From JAIBJN01 sp963847985 (GTDB taxonomy: Bacteria > Actinomycetota > Thermoleophilia > Gaiellales > Gaiellaceae): DNA of 64,000 bases. This document shows, piece after piece, positions 41,130 through 49,319 of the stretch; the stretch's first letter is position 1, and each line of letters begins with the position of its first letter. Location: assembly GCA_963847985.1 (NCBI GenBank), contig CAWKBS010000003.1, positions 124,001 to 188,000 on the forward strand, given 5' to 3'. The notes below the pieces were generated by a model that searched no databases, was not told the DNA's origin, and was given only the letters and a program-made list of their open reading frames with translations. Made by a program: the position numbers and the translations under genes.

Positions 41130-41611
41130 CCGAGTCTCCGCAGCAGCGCCTCGAGGTTGTCGTAGCTCGCGGACATGCCGTCGGTCATGCCGGTGCCGAG
41201 CGCGGCGTCCCGGGCATCGAGCGACGGGTAGACGATCGTCGTGGTGATGGTCGTCCTGCCGTCCGCCTCCGTGAAGTCGATCGTGTTGAGAGCCTCCGGC
41301 CACTCGCCGCCCCACTCCTCCGTGATCACGAGCCGCTCGGGCGGGACGACCTCCTTGACGACGCCGGTGATCTCCATCATCGTCTCGTCGCCCTTGCGCC
41401 AGCCGAAGCGGTAGGGCGCGCCGGGGCGCAGCTCGAGCTCGCACACGGGCATCGTCCAGTCGGGCGGGCCGAGCATCCACTGGGTGATGTGCTCGGGCTC
41501 CGTGTAGGCCTTCCACACGAGCTCGCGCGAAGCGTCGAACGAGCGCGTCACGACGACCTCGGTGTCGGACGGGGTCGTCAGGGTCAGGGCGCCGGTCTCA
41601 GTCGGCGTCAT
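41126..41611 (-). CDS. SRPBCC (AHSA1-like) protein, module 1
   Basis: 161 residues, START-like fold: VVVTRSFDASRELVWKAYTE, HITQWMLGPPDWTMP, YRFGWRKGDETMMEITG, TEEWGGEWPEALNTIDF and a C-terminal helix. Members bind hydrophobic ligands; many are paired with ArsR regulators. Overlaps the upstream ArsR gene by 14 bases, so they form one operon. The ligand is unknown. Confidence 0.85.
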   Translation of the reverse strand: MTPTETGALTLTTPSDTEVVVTRSFDASRELVWKAYTEPEHITQWMLGPPDWTMPVCELELRPGAPYRFGWRKGDETMMEITGVVKEVVPPERLVITEEWGGEWPEALNTIDFTEADGRTTITTTIVYPSLDARDAALGTGMTDGMSASYDNLEALLRRLG

Positions 41612-41942
41612 GGCTCTCCTCTCGTTGCAGGTGCTTGAGGTACTCGTCGAGCCGGTCGTAGCTCTCCTCCCAGAAGCGGCGATAGCCCTCCGCCCACTCC
41701 GCGACCTCCTGGAGCGGAGCCGCCTCCAGGCGGCAGGGACGCCACTGCGCCTCGCGGCCGCGCGCGATGAGCCCGGCGCGCTCGAGCACGCGGAGGTGCT
41801 TCGAGATCGCGGGGCCGCTGATCGTGAACGGGGCCGAGAGCTCCTTCACCGTCGCCGCCCCGTCCGCGAGCCGGGCGAGGATCGCGCGGCGCGTCGGATC
41901 GGCGAGGGCGGAAAGCGTGATGCTCAGGGTGTCGGCTGCCAT
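41598..41942 (-). CDS. ArsR-family regulator, module 1
   Basis: 114 residues, winged HTH: ALADPTRRAILARLADG, FTISGPAISKHLRVLERAGL (recognition helix) and the wing RGREAQWRPCRLEA, then WAEGYRRFWEESYDRLDEYL. No metal-binding Cys pair, so likely responds to another signal or simply represses its own operon with the SRPBCC partner. Start ATG 41942 lies directly below the double palindrome operator. Confidence 0.9.
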   Translation of the reverse strand: MAADTLSITLSALADPTRRAILARLADGAATVKELSAPFTISGPAISKHLRVLERAGLIARGREAQWRPCRLEAAPLQEVAEWAEGYRRFWEESYDRLDEYLKHLQREESHDAD

Positions 41943-41945
41943 ATA

Positions 41946-41999
41946 TAACCCTTCGGTTATCTAACCGAAAGGTTATACGCACCGATGGACGTCTGTCAA
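41946..41999 (-). promoter_or_regulatory. Promoter with double-palindrome operator, ArsR module 1
   Basis: Minus strand TTGACA (41999-41994), 16 bases, TATAAC (41977-41972). The -10 overlaps two tandem palindromes TAACC-N4-GGTTA (41946-41959 and 41962-41975), 2 bases apart. Repression of the ArsR operon by its own product is the likely use. Confidence 0.75.
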
Positions 42000-42565
42000 G
42001 CCCCCCAGGCTTCGACGTTGCCGCACGCCAGCTCTGCCCGCGGGTCGGCGAACTGCTTCCTCCAGCCGGCCTCGGTATCGGCGAAAAGCATTCCGACCGA
42101 CCAGGCATCCTCACGGAGCACGAGCTCGAGCGACCCGAGCCGCTCGTCCCCCTCGAAGGCGAGGTGGTAGGAGCGCCTGTCGGGGTCGTCCGGGCCGCAC
42201 GTCCCGACGCCCAGCACCGTCGCCTCGCCCAGGCGCCTGAGCTCCGTGCGGTAGCCCGCCTCCGTGAGGATCCGGATCTCGCCCTGGGCGTCGGTGAAAG
42301 CATGACCCTCCAGGAGCTTCCCCGGCGCGCAGTCGGGAAACAGCTCGGCCGGAAGCTCGTCGCAACGGAACTCGTCGGCGTAGCTCAGCTCCACCAGCCG
42401 GGCGACGTCGCCGGCGTCGAGCGCGTTGGCCGCCGCAGCCGCCTGTCCGCAGAGGGCAGCATCGTCGACGGGACAGGCGGCCGCAGGGTATGCCTCGGTT
42501 GGAGCGTCCGATCCCCCACACCCGGCCAGAGCGAGCAGGGCGAACAGTGCCGCCGAGGTCCTCAC
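41996..42565 (-). CDS. Putative lipoprotein, unknown function
   Basis: 189 residues from GTG 42565. Signal and lipobox ALLALAGCGGS; mature part with six or more Cys (AACPVDDAALCGQ, RCDELP, PDCAPG, TCGPDD, LACGN) and SLELVLREDAWSVGML. No family recognised; disulfide-rich secreted domain. Its stop lies inside the -35 box of the ArsR module 1 promoter. Confidence 0.65.
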   Translation of the reverse strand: MRTSAALFALLALAGCGGSDAPTEAYPAAACPVDDAALCGQAAAAANALDAGDVARLVELSYADEFRCDELPAELFPDCAPGKLLEGHAFTDAQGEIRILTEAGYRTELRRLGEATVLGVGTCGPDDPDRRSYHLAFEGDERLGSLELVLREDAWSVGMLFADTEAGWRKQFADPRAELACGNVEAWGA

Positions 42566-42572
42566 GCAGCTA

Positions 42573-43433
42573 CTACACCGGTCGGCGCCAGGCCGTTCCG
42601 AGGAAGTCCAGCAGGAGCCCCGCGCAGGCCGCCGGCTCCTCGCCGACGACGAGATGCCCCGCGCCCGGGACGACCCGGAGCGGCGCCCTCAGCCGCCGTG
42701 CGTACTCGAACCCGTCCTCGAGCGGGATCAGACGGTCGCGGGCGCCCCAGAGCACTAGCGCCGGGCAGCGGACCCGGTCGAGGTAGAGGCGCGGGTCCTC
42801 CCGGCGGAGCGCGCGCGAGGCGCTCTCGACGTCCTCGTGCTCGGGCTGCGCCTCGAGGAACCCGGCCACGACCTCCGGCGAGAGCGCCCGCGGATCCTCG
42901 GCTCCCCAGAAGCCGAAGACGCCGGCACGCAGGCGCGGGCGGCGCGCGACGACGTCGCGCGCCCTGGCGACGAGCCGGCCGGGCCGGAGCATGCCGACGA
43001 GGTCGAGCCAGACTCCGGCGCGGCGTGACAGCGAGACGATCCCCGCGGAGGAGACCAGCGCCAGCGCAGCGACGGCCTCCGGCCGCTCCGCCGCGAGCCG
43101 TAGGCCGAGCACGCCGCCGAGGGAGTAGCCGACGACCGCCGCCGGCAGCATCTCTTCGTGCTCGGCGACGGCCTCGACATGGGCAGCCAGGTCGCCGAGG
43201 CTCTCCACCGCCGCCAGCGGAGCGGTGCCCCCGTGACCCGGAAGGTCGGGGGCGAGCACCCGATGGCTCTGCGCGAGCAGCGGCGCGAGCGCCGTGAAGT
43301 TGTACGCCGACCCGCCCAGGCCGTGGACGAGGACGAGCGCCGGGCCCTCGCCGCCGACCCAGTAGCGCGTGCGGAGGCCGTCGATCTCCGCAACGTGCGG
43401 CTCAAACCCCCGAAGAAGCGTTGCCGTCCTCAT
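42573..43433 (-). CDS. Alpha/beta hydrolase
   Basis: 286 residues. Catalytic features: oxyanion VLVHGLGGSAYNF, nucleophile elbow VVGYSLGGVLGLRLA (Ser), acid in VLWGARDRLIPLEDG (Asp) and His in VPGAGHLVVGEEP. Substrate not evident. ATG 43433 lies 6 bases after TACGGT on the minus strand, sharing the decamer with a divergent leader. Upstream ATGs belong to that leader region. Confidence 0.88.
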   Translation of the reverse strand: MRTATLLRGFEPHVAEIDGLRTRYWVGGEGPALVLVHGLGGSAYNFTALAPLLAQSHRVLAPDLPGHGGTAPLAAVESLGDLAAHVEAVAEHEEMLPAAVVGYSLGGVLGLRLAAERPEAVAALALVSSAGIVSLSRRAGVWLDLVGMLRPGRLVARARDVVARRPRLRAGVFGFWGAEDPRALSPEVVAGFLEAQPEHEDVESASRALRREDPRLYLDRVRCPALVLWGARDRLIPLEDGFEYARRLRAPLRVVPGAGHLVVGEEPAACAGLLLDFLGTAWRRPV

Positions 43434-43439
43434 CCGGCC

Positions 43440-43449
43440 ACCGTATCCT
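43440..43449. promoter_or_regulatory. Overlapping divergent -10 boxes (hydrolase / leader)
   Basis: ACCGTATCCT, identical to 24078-24087: plus TATCCT is 6 bases before ATG 43456, minus TACGGT is 6 bases before ATG 43433. Confidence 0.55.
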
Positions 43450-43455
43450 GTGACC

Positions 43456-43485
43456 ATGTCCGGGGAAGGAGCACGAGGCCGTTGA
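43456..43485 (+). other. Possible leader peptide ORF
   Basis: ATG 43456 opens a 9-codon frame, MSGEGARGR, then stop. It lies 6 bases after a -10 box and just before a strong terminator hairpin, as in transcription attenuators. Codon content (Gly, Arg) is not strongly biased to one amino acid, so the signal is unclear. Confidence 0.35.
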
Positions 43486-43519
43486 GCTTCGCGGCTGCAC
43501 ACCCACAACTGCGCGCCCT

Positions 43520-43550
43520 GCCCGCCCGTGCCCTGCCGGTGGGCTTTTTT
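43520..43550 (+). terminator. Rho-independent terminator / attenuator before the small protein gene
   Basis: GCCCGCC (43520-43526) pairs with GGTGGGC (43538-43544) around an 11-base loop and is followed by six T. It lies upstream of the gene at 43579, so it would end a short leader transcript or be bypassed. Confidence 0.65.
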
Positions 43551-43578
43551 GTGCGCTGAGCCGAAGGAGGAACCGACA

Positions 43579-43755
43579 TTGGCAAATCACCTGACGCCCG
43601 AGGAGCTGTCGAAGGAGCTGGGGATCGAGCGGGACATGGTCATCCGGGTGTGCATCGAGGAATCGATCCCGATCTACCAGGGCAAGATCGACAAGACCCT
43701 GTTCCAAGCGCACCTCGAGGCGACGGGCGTCGCCAGCGGCTCGCCGGCCGCCTAG
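43579..43755 (+). CDS. Small conserved-looking protein (58 aa)
   Basis: TTG start with an AAGGAGG Shine-Dalgarno 8 bases upstream. The sequence LTPEELSKELGIERDMVIRV and CIEESIPIYQGKIDKTLFQA looks like a small winged or helix-turn-helix domain, in line with a DNA-binding or adaptor role. No family recognised. Possible control by the attenuator just upstream. Confidence 0.7.
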   Translation: MANHLTPEELSKELGIERDMVIRVCIEESIPIYQGKIDKTLFQAHLEATGVASGSPAA

Positions 43756-43758
43756 CGG

Positions 43759-44604
43759 CTACCGAGAGCCCGACGCTGCGCGCTTCTTGCGCGCGGCCGG
43801 CTTCTTCTTCTCGGCCGGGGTCGCCTTCTGCTTGCGCGCCTGGGCGACGCTCTCCTTGAGCGCCTCCATGAGGTCGACGACCTTCGCCGGCTCGGGCTGC
43901 TCAGGCGCGACGATCTCCTCGCCAGCGAGCTTCGCCTCGAGCATCGCCTTCAGCTCGCCGCGGTACTCGTTGACGAACTCCTCGGGGTCGAACTCCCCGA
44001 CGAGGCTGGCGACGAGCTGGCGCGCCATCTCGAGCTCCGGGTCCTCGACCTCGGTCTCGCCCACGGCATCGTCGATCTCGTCGCGCGCGCGAATGTCCTC
44101 GGCGTAGTAGAGGGTCTCGAGTGCGAGCGACTCGCCGAGCGGGCGGATGAGGCAGAGGTTCTCCTTGCCCCAGAGGACGAACTTCCCGATCGCGGCCATG
44201 TTCGCCTCCTGCATCGCGCGCAGGAGCAGGACGTAGGGCCGGCGCTGCGCCGGCGCGTCCGCGGGCGCGAGGTAGTACGCACGGTCGAAGTAGATGGGAT
44301 CGACCTCTTCCAGCTCGACGAACTTCTTGATGTCGATCGACTGCGAGCGCGCGAGCGCGACGGCCTCGAGGTCGGACTCCTCGACCAGGACGTACTGGCC
44401 CTTGGCGAACTCCCAGCCCTTGACCAGCTCGTCGGCCTCGACGTCGCGCTCGTGGAAGGGGCACCAGCGCTTCTGCTTGATCGGCGTGCCGCACTCGCGG
44501 TGCAGCGTCCGGAACGACACGTCCTTACGTTGCTGCGCGACGGCCAGCCCGATCGGGATGTTGACCAGGCCGAAGTTGAGGGAGCCGTTCCAGATGGTTC
44601 GCAT
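43759..44604 (-). CDS. ku: Non-homologous end-joining protein Ku
   Basis: 281 residues. Ku core: MRTIWNGSLNFGLVNIPIGL, LHRECGTPIKQKRWCPFHER, GYEFAKGQYV-type WEFAKGQYVLVEESDLEAV, YYLAPADAPAQRRPYVLLLR and EANMAAIGKFVLWGKENL. The Lys-rich C-terminal tail (KQKATPAEKKKPAARKKRA) is typical of bacterial Ku and helps DNA threading. Binds DNA ends; the usual partner LigD is not in this window. Confidence 0.95.
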   Translation of the reverse strand: MRTIWNGSLNFGLVNIPIGLAVAQQRKDVSFRTLHRECGTPIKQKRWCPFHERDVEADELVKGWEFAKGQYVLVEESDLEAVALARSQSIDIKKFVELEEVDPIYFDRAYYLAPADAPAQRRPYVLLLRAMQEANMAAIGKFVLWGKENLCLIRPLGESLALETLYYAEDIRARDEIDDAVGETEVEDPELEMARQLVASLVGEFDPEEFVNEYRGELKAMLEAKLAGEEIVAPEQPEPAKVVDLMEALKESVAQARKQKATPAEKKKPAARKKRAASGSR

Positions 44605-44665
44605 GAGGAGAAAAGCCTAGCGGGACCAGGGATCTTCGCCCCGCACCGGCGGAACCCTCCTGGGC

Positions 44666-45823
44666 CTAGAGAACACGGCGGGCGCCGACCCACCGATCGG
44701 CGTAGTAGCCGGTCAGCGAGGAGATCTTGACGACGTCGCCCGGCCGCGGCGAGTGGATGAAGCGGCCGCCGCCGACGTAGATGCCGTCGTGACCGAGGCC
44801 TTTGAAGAAGACGATGTCGCCGGGCCTGAGCGCCGAGCGCGCGACCGCCCGGCCGACGCGGTACTGCGCCGAGACGACCCGGGGGAGCGAGACGCCGGCC
44901 CGCGCGAAGACGTACTGGACGAGCCCGGAGCAGTCGAAGCCCGCCGGCGACTCGCCGCCCCAGCGGTACGGGACGCCGAGATAACGCCGGGCGATCGCCG
45001 CGACCCGCTCGCCGCGGCCATCCGTCGCGGGCGGCGCCGGCGTCGTTTGCGGCGGCGCCGGCTTCCCGGCGGGCACCGCCCGCCGGATCCCGAGCGCACG
45101 GAGCGTCTGCGGCCCGACGACCCCGTCGACCGCCAGCCCGCGCTTCGCCTGGAACACACGCACTGCCGCCCGGCTCGCCGGCCCGTAGACGCCGTCCGTA
45201 GGCACCCCGAGCGCCCGCTGGACGAGTGCGACCCACCAGGCGCGGATGAGCTTCGCGGAAGCTGCGGGGCGCAAGAGCGCTGCCCGCGTCGCGGGGCCCA
45301 CGATGCCGTCGGCTCGCAGTCCGTGGCTCCGCTGGAACGTCTTCACGGCCGCCCGCGTCTTCGGCCCGAAGACCCCGTCGGCCTTGATCCCGAGCGCCCG
45401 CTGCACCTTGACGACGGCCGGGCCGCGGCTGCCCAGTCGCAGAAGCTCGGCCCGAACCTCGGCGGCGGCTGCGGATCCCTTCGCCCGGCTCTGCGCACCG
45501 CCCGGAACCGGGAGCGCGGCGGCGACCGCGGCGATGACGAGCGTCGCTCCGGCCTTGCGCGCCTGCGGCAGCGATCCGGGCTCGGCGGCCTTCCGCTTCC
45601 AGCGGGCGCGGGCCTGCGAGACGTCCCAGAGCTCCGGATCGGTGAGGTCGCGGCGGCCTCTCGCCCGGCGGACGACGGGCCCGTCGAGATCGAAGAGCGC
45701 GACGGAGACCAGGCTCCGCGCCGGGTCCTCACCCCCGCGCCGCCGCCGCGAGCGCTCGAGGGATCGCTCCCACAACTCGCTCGCGCCGAGATCGCGCTGC
45801 ACCCTGAGCCTCGTCGCGGTCAC
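44666..45823 (-). CDS. NlpC/P60 endopeptidase with two peptidoglycan-binding domains
   Basis: 385 residues. An Arg-rich 85-residue N-terminus with two similar segments (LGASELWERSLERSRRRR and LTDPELWDVSQARARWKRK), one hydrophobic helix (ATLVIAAVAAALPVPGG), two PG_binding_1 repeats (VKVQRALGIKADGVFGPKTR and VQRALGVPTDGVYGPASR) and the NlpC/P60 domain with Cys in GFDCSGLVQYVF, His in GLGHDGIYVGGG and RFIHSPRPGDVVK. Cuts peptide stems of peptidoglycan. The cytoplasmic-looking N-terminus before the helix suggests a type II membrane anchor rather than free secretion. Confidence 0.87.
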   Translation of the reverse strand: MTATRLRVQRDLGASELWERSLERSRRRRGGEDPARSLVSVALFDLDGPVVRRARGRRDLTDPELWDVSQARARWKRKAAEPGSLPQARKAGATLVIAAVAAALPVPGGAQSRAKGSAAAAEVRAELLRLGSRGPAVVKVQRALGIKADGVFGPKTRAAVKTFQRSHGLRADGIVGPATRAALLRPAASAKLIRAWWVALVQRALGVPTDGVYGPASRAAVRVFQAKRGLAVDGVVGPQTLRALGIRRAVPAGKPAPPQTTPAPPATDGRGERVAAIARRYLGVPYRWGGESPAGFDCSGLVQYVFARAGVSLPRVVSAQYRVGRAVARSALRPGDIVFFKGLGHDGIYVGGGRFIHSPRPGDVVKISSLTGYYADRWVGARRVL

Positions 45824-45892
45824 GGCAACCCTCCCGTCGGTCGACGTCGCGAAGCGCGGGACGCTAACAGACTCGGGCGGGATTGGCGGAAC

Positions 45893-46930
45893 CTAGAGGA
45901 TGCGCCGGGCGCCGACGTAGTTCGAGCTGTAGTACCCGGTGATCGACGAGATCTTCACGACGTCGCCGGTGTGCGGCGAGTGGATGAACTGGTTCCCGCC
46001 GATGTAGATGCCGACGTGCCCGAGGCCGTTGAAGAAGACCAGGTCACCCGGCTGGAGCTCGGAGCGGGAGACGGCGACGCCGGCGCCGTACTGCGTGGAG
46101 ACCGTGCGCGGGATGGAGGCCCCCGCCCGGGAGAAGACGTACATCGTGAAGCCGGAGCAGTCGAAGCCGGTGCTCGGCGAGGAGCCGCCCCACCGGTACG
46201 GGAGGCCGAGGTACTGCATGGCGATCCCGACGACGCCGCCGTACTGCGACGAGGGCGCGCCGGTGGGCGAGGAAGGTGAAGAGGGCGAAGAGGGCGCAGA
46301 GTTCGTCGTTGGCGGACTCGAGTTCAGCCGTGCCCGCGCGGCCGCCGCGATCCGCTCCTGGCGCCTGCGCTCGGCGGCCTCGAGCTCGGCGATCTGATCC
46401 TTGATGGAGGAGAGAAGCACCTGGCGCTGGGCGAGCGCGCCCTCGATCTCCTGGCGCCGCTGGGCGCGCTCGGCGACGACCTGCTCCTGCTTCGTGCGCG
46501 CCTTGGCGAGCTCGGCCTCGCGGGTCTTGATCTCCGTCCGGAACTTGCGAACCTCGCGCAGGATCTGCGCGTCCTGATCGCTCAGCCGGGACGCCGTGTC
46601 GATTCCGTCGAGGATCTCATCGAGGCTGGAGGAGCCGAGCAGGATCTCGACGAGGTCGGGGCTGCCGTTCTGGTAGAGCTCGACCAGCCGCGACTCGAGC
46701 GTGCCCCGAGCCGACCCAAGATTCGACTTGGCGATCCCGAGACGCTTCTTGTTGACCTTCTGCTCGGCCTTGATCCCGTCGAGCTCGACCTGCGCGTTGT
46801 TGTACGCATCGATGATGAGCTCCAAGTCGCCGTCCAGCTCCTGGATCTGCACCATGACCGCCTGTGCCTCAGCCTCCTTCGACTCGATCCCCTGGGGCGC
46901 CGGGACGGCCGGCCCCGCCAGCGGCAGCAC
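45893..46930 (-). CDS. NlpC/P60 endopeptidase with N-terminal coiled coil
   Basis: At least 345 residues. Coiled coil at about 15-215 (LELIIDAYNNAQVELDGIKA; KTREAELAKARTKQEQVVAE), Ser/Pro linker, then NlpC/P60 with GFDCSGFTMYVF (Cys), GLGHVGIYIGGN and QFIHSPHTGDVVK (His). RipA-like layout, a septal peptidoglycan hydrolase. The open frame starts at GTG 46930, inside what looks like a signal peptide (ALIFVLLALAVLPLAGP). No ATG, GTG or TTG is in frame just upstream, so the true start is unresolved, perhaps a frame break. Confidence 0.85.
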   Translation of the reverse strand: MLPLAGPAVPAPQGIESKEAEAQAVMVQIQELDGDLELIIDAYNNAQVELDGIKAEQKVNKKRLGIAKSNLGSARGTLESRLVELYQNGSPDLVEILLGSSSLDEILDGIDTASRLSDQDAQILREVRKFRTEIKTREAELAKARTKQEQVVAERAQRRQEIEGALAQRQVLLSSIKDQIAELEAAERRRQERIAAAARARLNSSPPTTNSAPSSPSSPSSPTGAPSSQYGGVVGIAMQYLGLPYRWGGSSPSTGFDCSGFTMYVFSRAGASIPRTVSTQYGAGVAVSRSELQPGDLVFFNGLGHVGIYIGGNQFIHSPHTGDVVKISSITGYYSSNYVGARRIL

Positions 46931-47105
46931 CGCCAGCGCGAGGAGAACGAAGATGAGGGCGTGTCTAGTCTGTGGTCTGATGCCGTACCCCCTGCCAGGG
47001 GAAACCGCACTAACGCGCCTGGGCCTGCGCTTACAAGCCGGGCATGGTAACAGGGGCTCTGGACAGCCTGCAAACTGAAGGCGCCGGAGCGGCGGCCCGG
47101 GGGAA

Positions 47106-48176
47106 GTGAGCTGGTACGCTCCCCGATTCGTGGACGCGGGCTCCCGAAGACCCCGGATCCGGCTCGCGGCGCTCGGCGCGCTCGCGCTCGCCGCCCTCCT
47201 TTTCTCCTCCGCGGCACTGGCCGACGACCCGGCGACCCTGCGGAGCGAGGCCGAGCGCCTGCGCGCCGAGAACGACGGCCTCGCGGCCCGTTCCCAAGCT
47301 GCCCTCCTCGAGCTCTACACCCTGGAGACACGCCTCGCGCGGGCCGAGGCGCGCGTCTCGGCGCTGCGCGCGCGCCAGGCATCGCTCGCCCGCGAGGAGC
47401 AGAGGGCCCGGCGCGGGCTCCGGCTGGCGCGCACCGACGTCAGAGAGGCCGAGCAGCGTCTGGGCAACCGCCTGCGCGCGCTCTACATCCGGGGCGAGGT
47501 CGACCCGCTCGCGGTGATCCTCGCCGCCGAGTCGCTCGACGACGCGTTCTCGGCGTACGACGGCCTCAGTCGACTGGCCGACCAGGATCGCTCCATCCTC
47601 ACGGAGCTGCGCGGGGCACGACAGCGCCTCCGGCAGTCGCTCCGCACGCTGGCGGGCCGCAGCGCCGAGCTGCGCCGCGTGGTCGCCGACGCCGAGGCCG
47701 GGCAGGAGCGGCTGGCCGCAGCCCGCTCGGAGCAGCAGGCGTTCCTGGCGAGCCTGTCGGCCCAGCGCGCGCTGAACGCCGGCCAGATCTCCGACCTGAG
47801 CGCGCAGGCTGCGGACGCGGCCGACCGGGCTGCGGCCCCGGCGCCCACGTCCGACCCGGGCCCCGGCTCGGAGCCGGCCCCGCAGCCGAGCCCGCCGGCG
47901 CCGCAGCCGGGCGGACAGCCGATGGTGGTCGACGTGGTCGCCTACTGCGGCGGCGGCGGCACCGCCAGCGGGCTTCCGCTGGGGTGGGGAACCGTCGCCG
48001 TGGACACGCGGATCTTCCCGTTCGGGACGAAGATGTACATCCCCGGCTACGGGGACGGGGTGGCGGCCGACCGCGGCTCGGCGATCGTCGGGAGAATCAT
48101 CGACGTCTGGTTCCCGACGTGTGCCCAGGCACGCGCGTGGGGCCGGAAGACGCTCACGATCACCGTTTACTGGTAG
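47106..48176 (+). CDS. Secreted coiled-coil protein with C-terminal 3D domain
   Basis: About 356 residues. Signal peptide (RLAALGALALAALLF, cleavage near ALADD), long coiled coil (DPATLRSEAERLRAENDGLA to about 225), Pro-rich linker, then a 3D domain: AYCGGGGTASGLPLGWGTVA, VDTRIFPFGTKMYIPGYG and RIIDVWFPTCAQARAWGRK with the conserved Asp residues. 3D domains resemble lytic transglycosylase/MltA cores in Rpf- and YocH-type wall enzymes. Start GTG 47106 or GTG 47130; the latter follows TACGCT by 9 bases. Divergent from the NlpC/P60 gene. Confidence 0.83.
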   Translation: MSWYAPRFVDAGSRRPRIRLAALGALALAALLFSSAALADDPATLRSEAERLRAENDGLAARSQAALLELYTLETRLARAEARVSALRARQASLAREEQRARRGLRLARTDVREAEQRLGNRLRALYIRGEVDPLAVILAAESLDDAFSAYDGLSRLADQDRSILTELRGARQRLRQSLRTLAGRSAELRRVVADAEAGQERLAAARSEQQAFLASLSAQRALNAGQISDLSAQAADAADRAAAPAPTSDPGPGSEPAPQPSPPAPQPGGQPMVVDVVAYCGGGGTASGLPLGWGTVAVDTRIFPFGTKMYIPGYGDGVAADRGSAIVGRIIDVWFPTCAQARAWGRKTLTITVYW

Positions 48177-48227
48177 CGGCAGCCAGCTAGAATCCCCGGC
48201 TCGTCACCGCGAGCAGAGGAGGCAGCG

Positions 48228-48911
48228 ACGTCAGCCGCCGAGGATCGGCGCTCGGGGAAGCAGCTCGAGGAGCTGCGCGTCCTGCTCGTCGACGACCACG
48301 ACCTCTTCCGCACCGGCCTGAGGACCCTGCTCGAGGGCCAGGGGCTCCAGGTTGTGGGCGAGGCCGACAACGGACGGGAGGCGCTGCGGCTGGTCAGCGA
48401 GCTTGCCCCGGACGTGGTCGTGATGGACCTGAAGATGCCGGGGCTGACCGGCGTCGAGACGACGCGGCAGGTCTCGAGCATCGCCCCGCGCACGCGCGTC
48501 GTCGTGCTCACCATCTCCGTGGACGACGACGACGTGATGGCCGCCGTCATGGCCGGCGCCTGCGGCTACCTCCTGAAGGACTCGTCGATCGACCAGCTCA
48601 TCGCGGGCATCCACGCGGCCGCGAGCGGCGAGTCGCTCATCTCCCCGCAGATCGCCGCCAAGGTCCTCCAGCGCCTGCGCGCGCAGACGGCGGACACGGC
48701 CGCCGCCCGGACGATCCGAACCGAGCTCTCGGACCGCGAGCTCGAGGTCCTGCGCCTGATCGCGATCGGCAAGGACAACGCCGAGATCGCCCGGGAGCTC
48801 TTCATCAGCCCGAAGACGGTCAAGAACCACATCTCGAACATCCTCATGAAGCTCCAGATCGAGAACCGCATCCAGGCGGCCGTCTACGCCGTCCGCAGCG
48901 GGATCGTCTAG
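48228..48911 (+). CDS. NarL/LuxR-family response regulator, apparent ACG start
   Basis: About 227 residues. Receiver domain with VLLVDDHDLFRTGLRTLLEG (acid pair), phospho-acceptor Asp in DVVVMDLKMPGLTG and Lys in GYLLKDSS; LuxR HTH LSDRELEVLRLIAIGKDNAE, KTVKNHISNILMKL. The only codon properly spaced from AGGAGG (48217-48222) is ACG 48228; the first ATG or GTG in frame (48354) would remove the front of the receiver domain. Either a rare ACG start or a base error. No histidine kinase is adjacent, so it is an orphan in this window. Confidence 0.87.
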   Translation, partial: TSAAEDRRSGKQLEELRVLLVDDHDLFRTGLRTLLEGQGLQVVGEADNGREALRLVSELAPDVVVMDLKMPGLTGVETTRQVSSIAPRTRVVVLTISVDDDDVMAAVMAGACGYLLKDSSIDQLIAGIHAAASGESLISPQIAAKVLQRLRAQTADTAAARTIRTELSDRELEVLRLIAIGKDNAEIARELFISPKTVKNHISNILMKLQIENRIQAAVYAVRSGIV

Positions 48912-48935
48912 CCCGGCGAGCGCCCCAGCGCCGGG

Positions 48936-49226
48936 TCAGCGCCGGCCGGCGAGCGTCCCGAGCAGGCCGCGGAGATGGGAGAGCTCCTCCTCGAGGAGCG
49001 AAAGCCGGGCCTTGAGGATGCGCACCTCGCCGACGTGCTCGTCGCTGCCCGCGAGGCGCCGGATCTCCCCCTCTGCGTGGAGCCGTTCCGCGTCGAGAGC
49101 GAGCGCGCGGGCATAGCCGTCCGTCAGCGTATGCTCGAGGACGTCCGCGCTCGGCTCCCGCTCGGCGGGTTGGTCCTGCAGCAGAACCCGGATGCGGTCG
49201 AAGAGGATGGAGATGTCGTCGCTCAT
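48936..49226 (-). CDS. Small coiled-coil protein
   Basis: 96 residues: SDDISILFDRIRVLLQDQP, ALDAERLHAEGEIRRLAGSD, ILKARLSLLEEELSHLRGLL. Helical throughout, no membrane segment. Start ATG 49226. Possibly a small actinobacterial partner of division or wall proteins, given the neighbours, but this is inference only. Confidence 0.65.
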   Translation of the reverse strand: MSDDISILFDRIRVLLQDQPAEREPSADVLEHTLTDGYARALALDAERLHAEGEIRRLAGSDEHVGEVRILKARLSLLEEELSHLRGLLGTLAGRR

Positions 49227-49319
49227 CACGGACACTGAACGTACCGCCGGTCGAGGCCGCCTCCAAGGGCCGAACGGCCTATCCTGCGGGGCGGTCGGAC
49301 CTACGACGTTGTCGCTCCA

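Noticed and set aside
43450..43550. SRP RNA (4.5S-like) candidate because of a TCCGGGGAAGGAGCA stretch
   Set aside because: The full SRP hairpin cannot be drawn; a leader peptide with terminator explains the region better.
46931..47100. Possible c-di-AMP (ydaO) riboswitch before the NlpC/P60 gene, as seen in other actinobacteria
   Set aside because: The conserved ydaO motif blocks are not visible on either strand.
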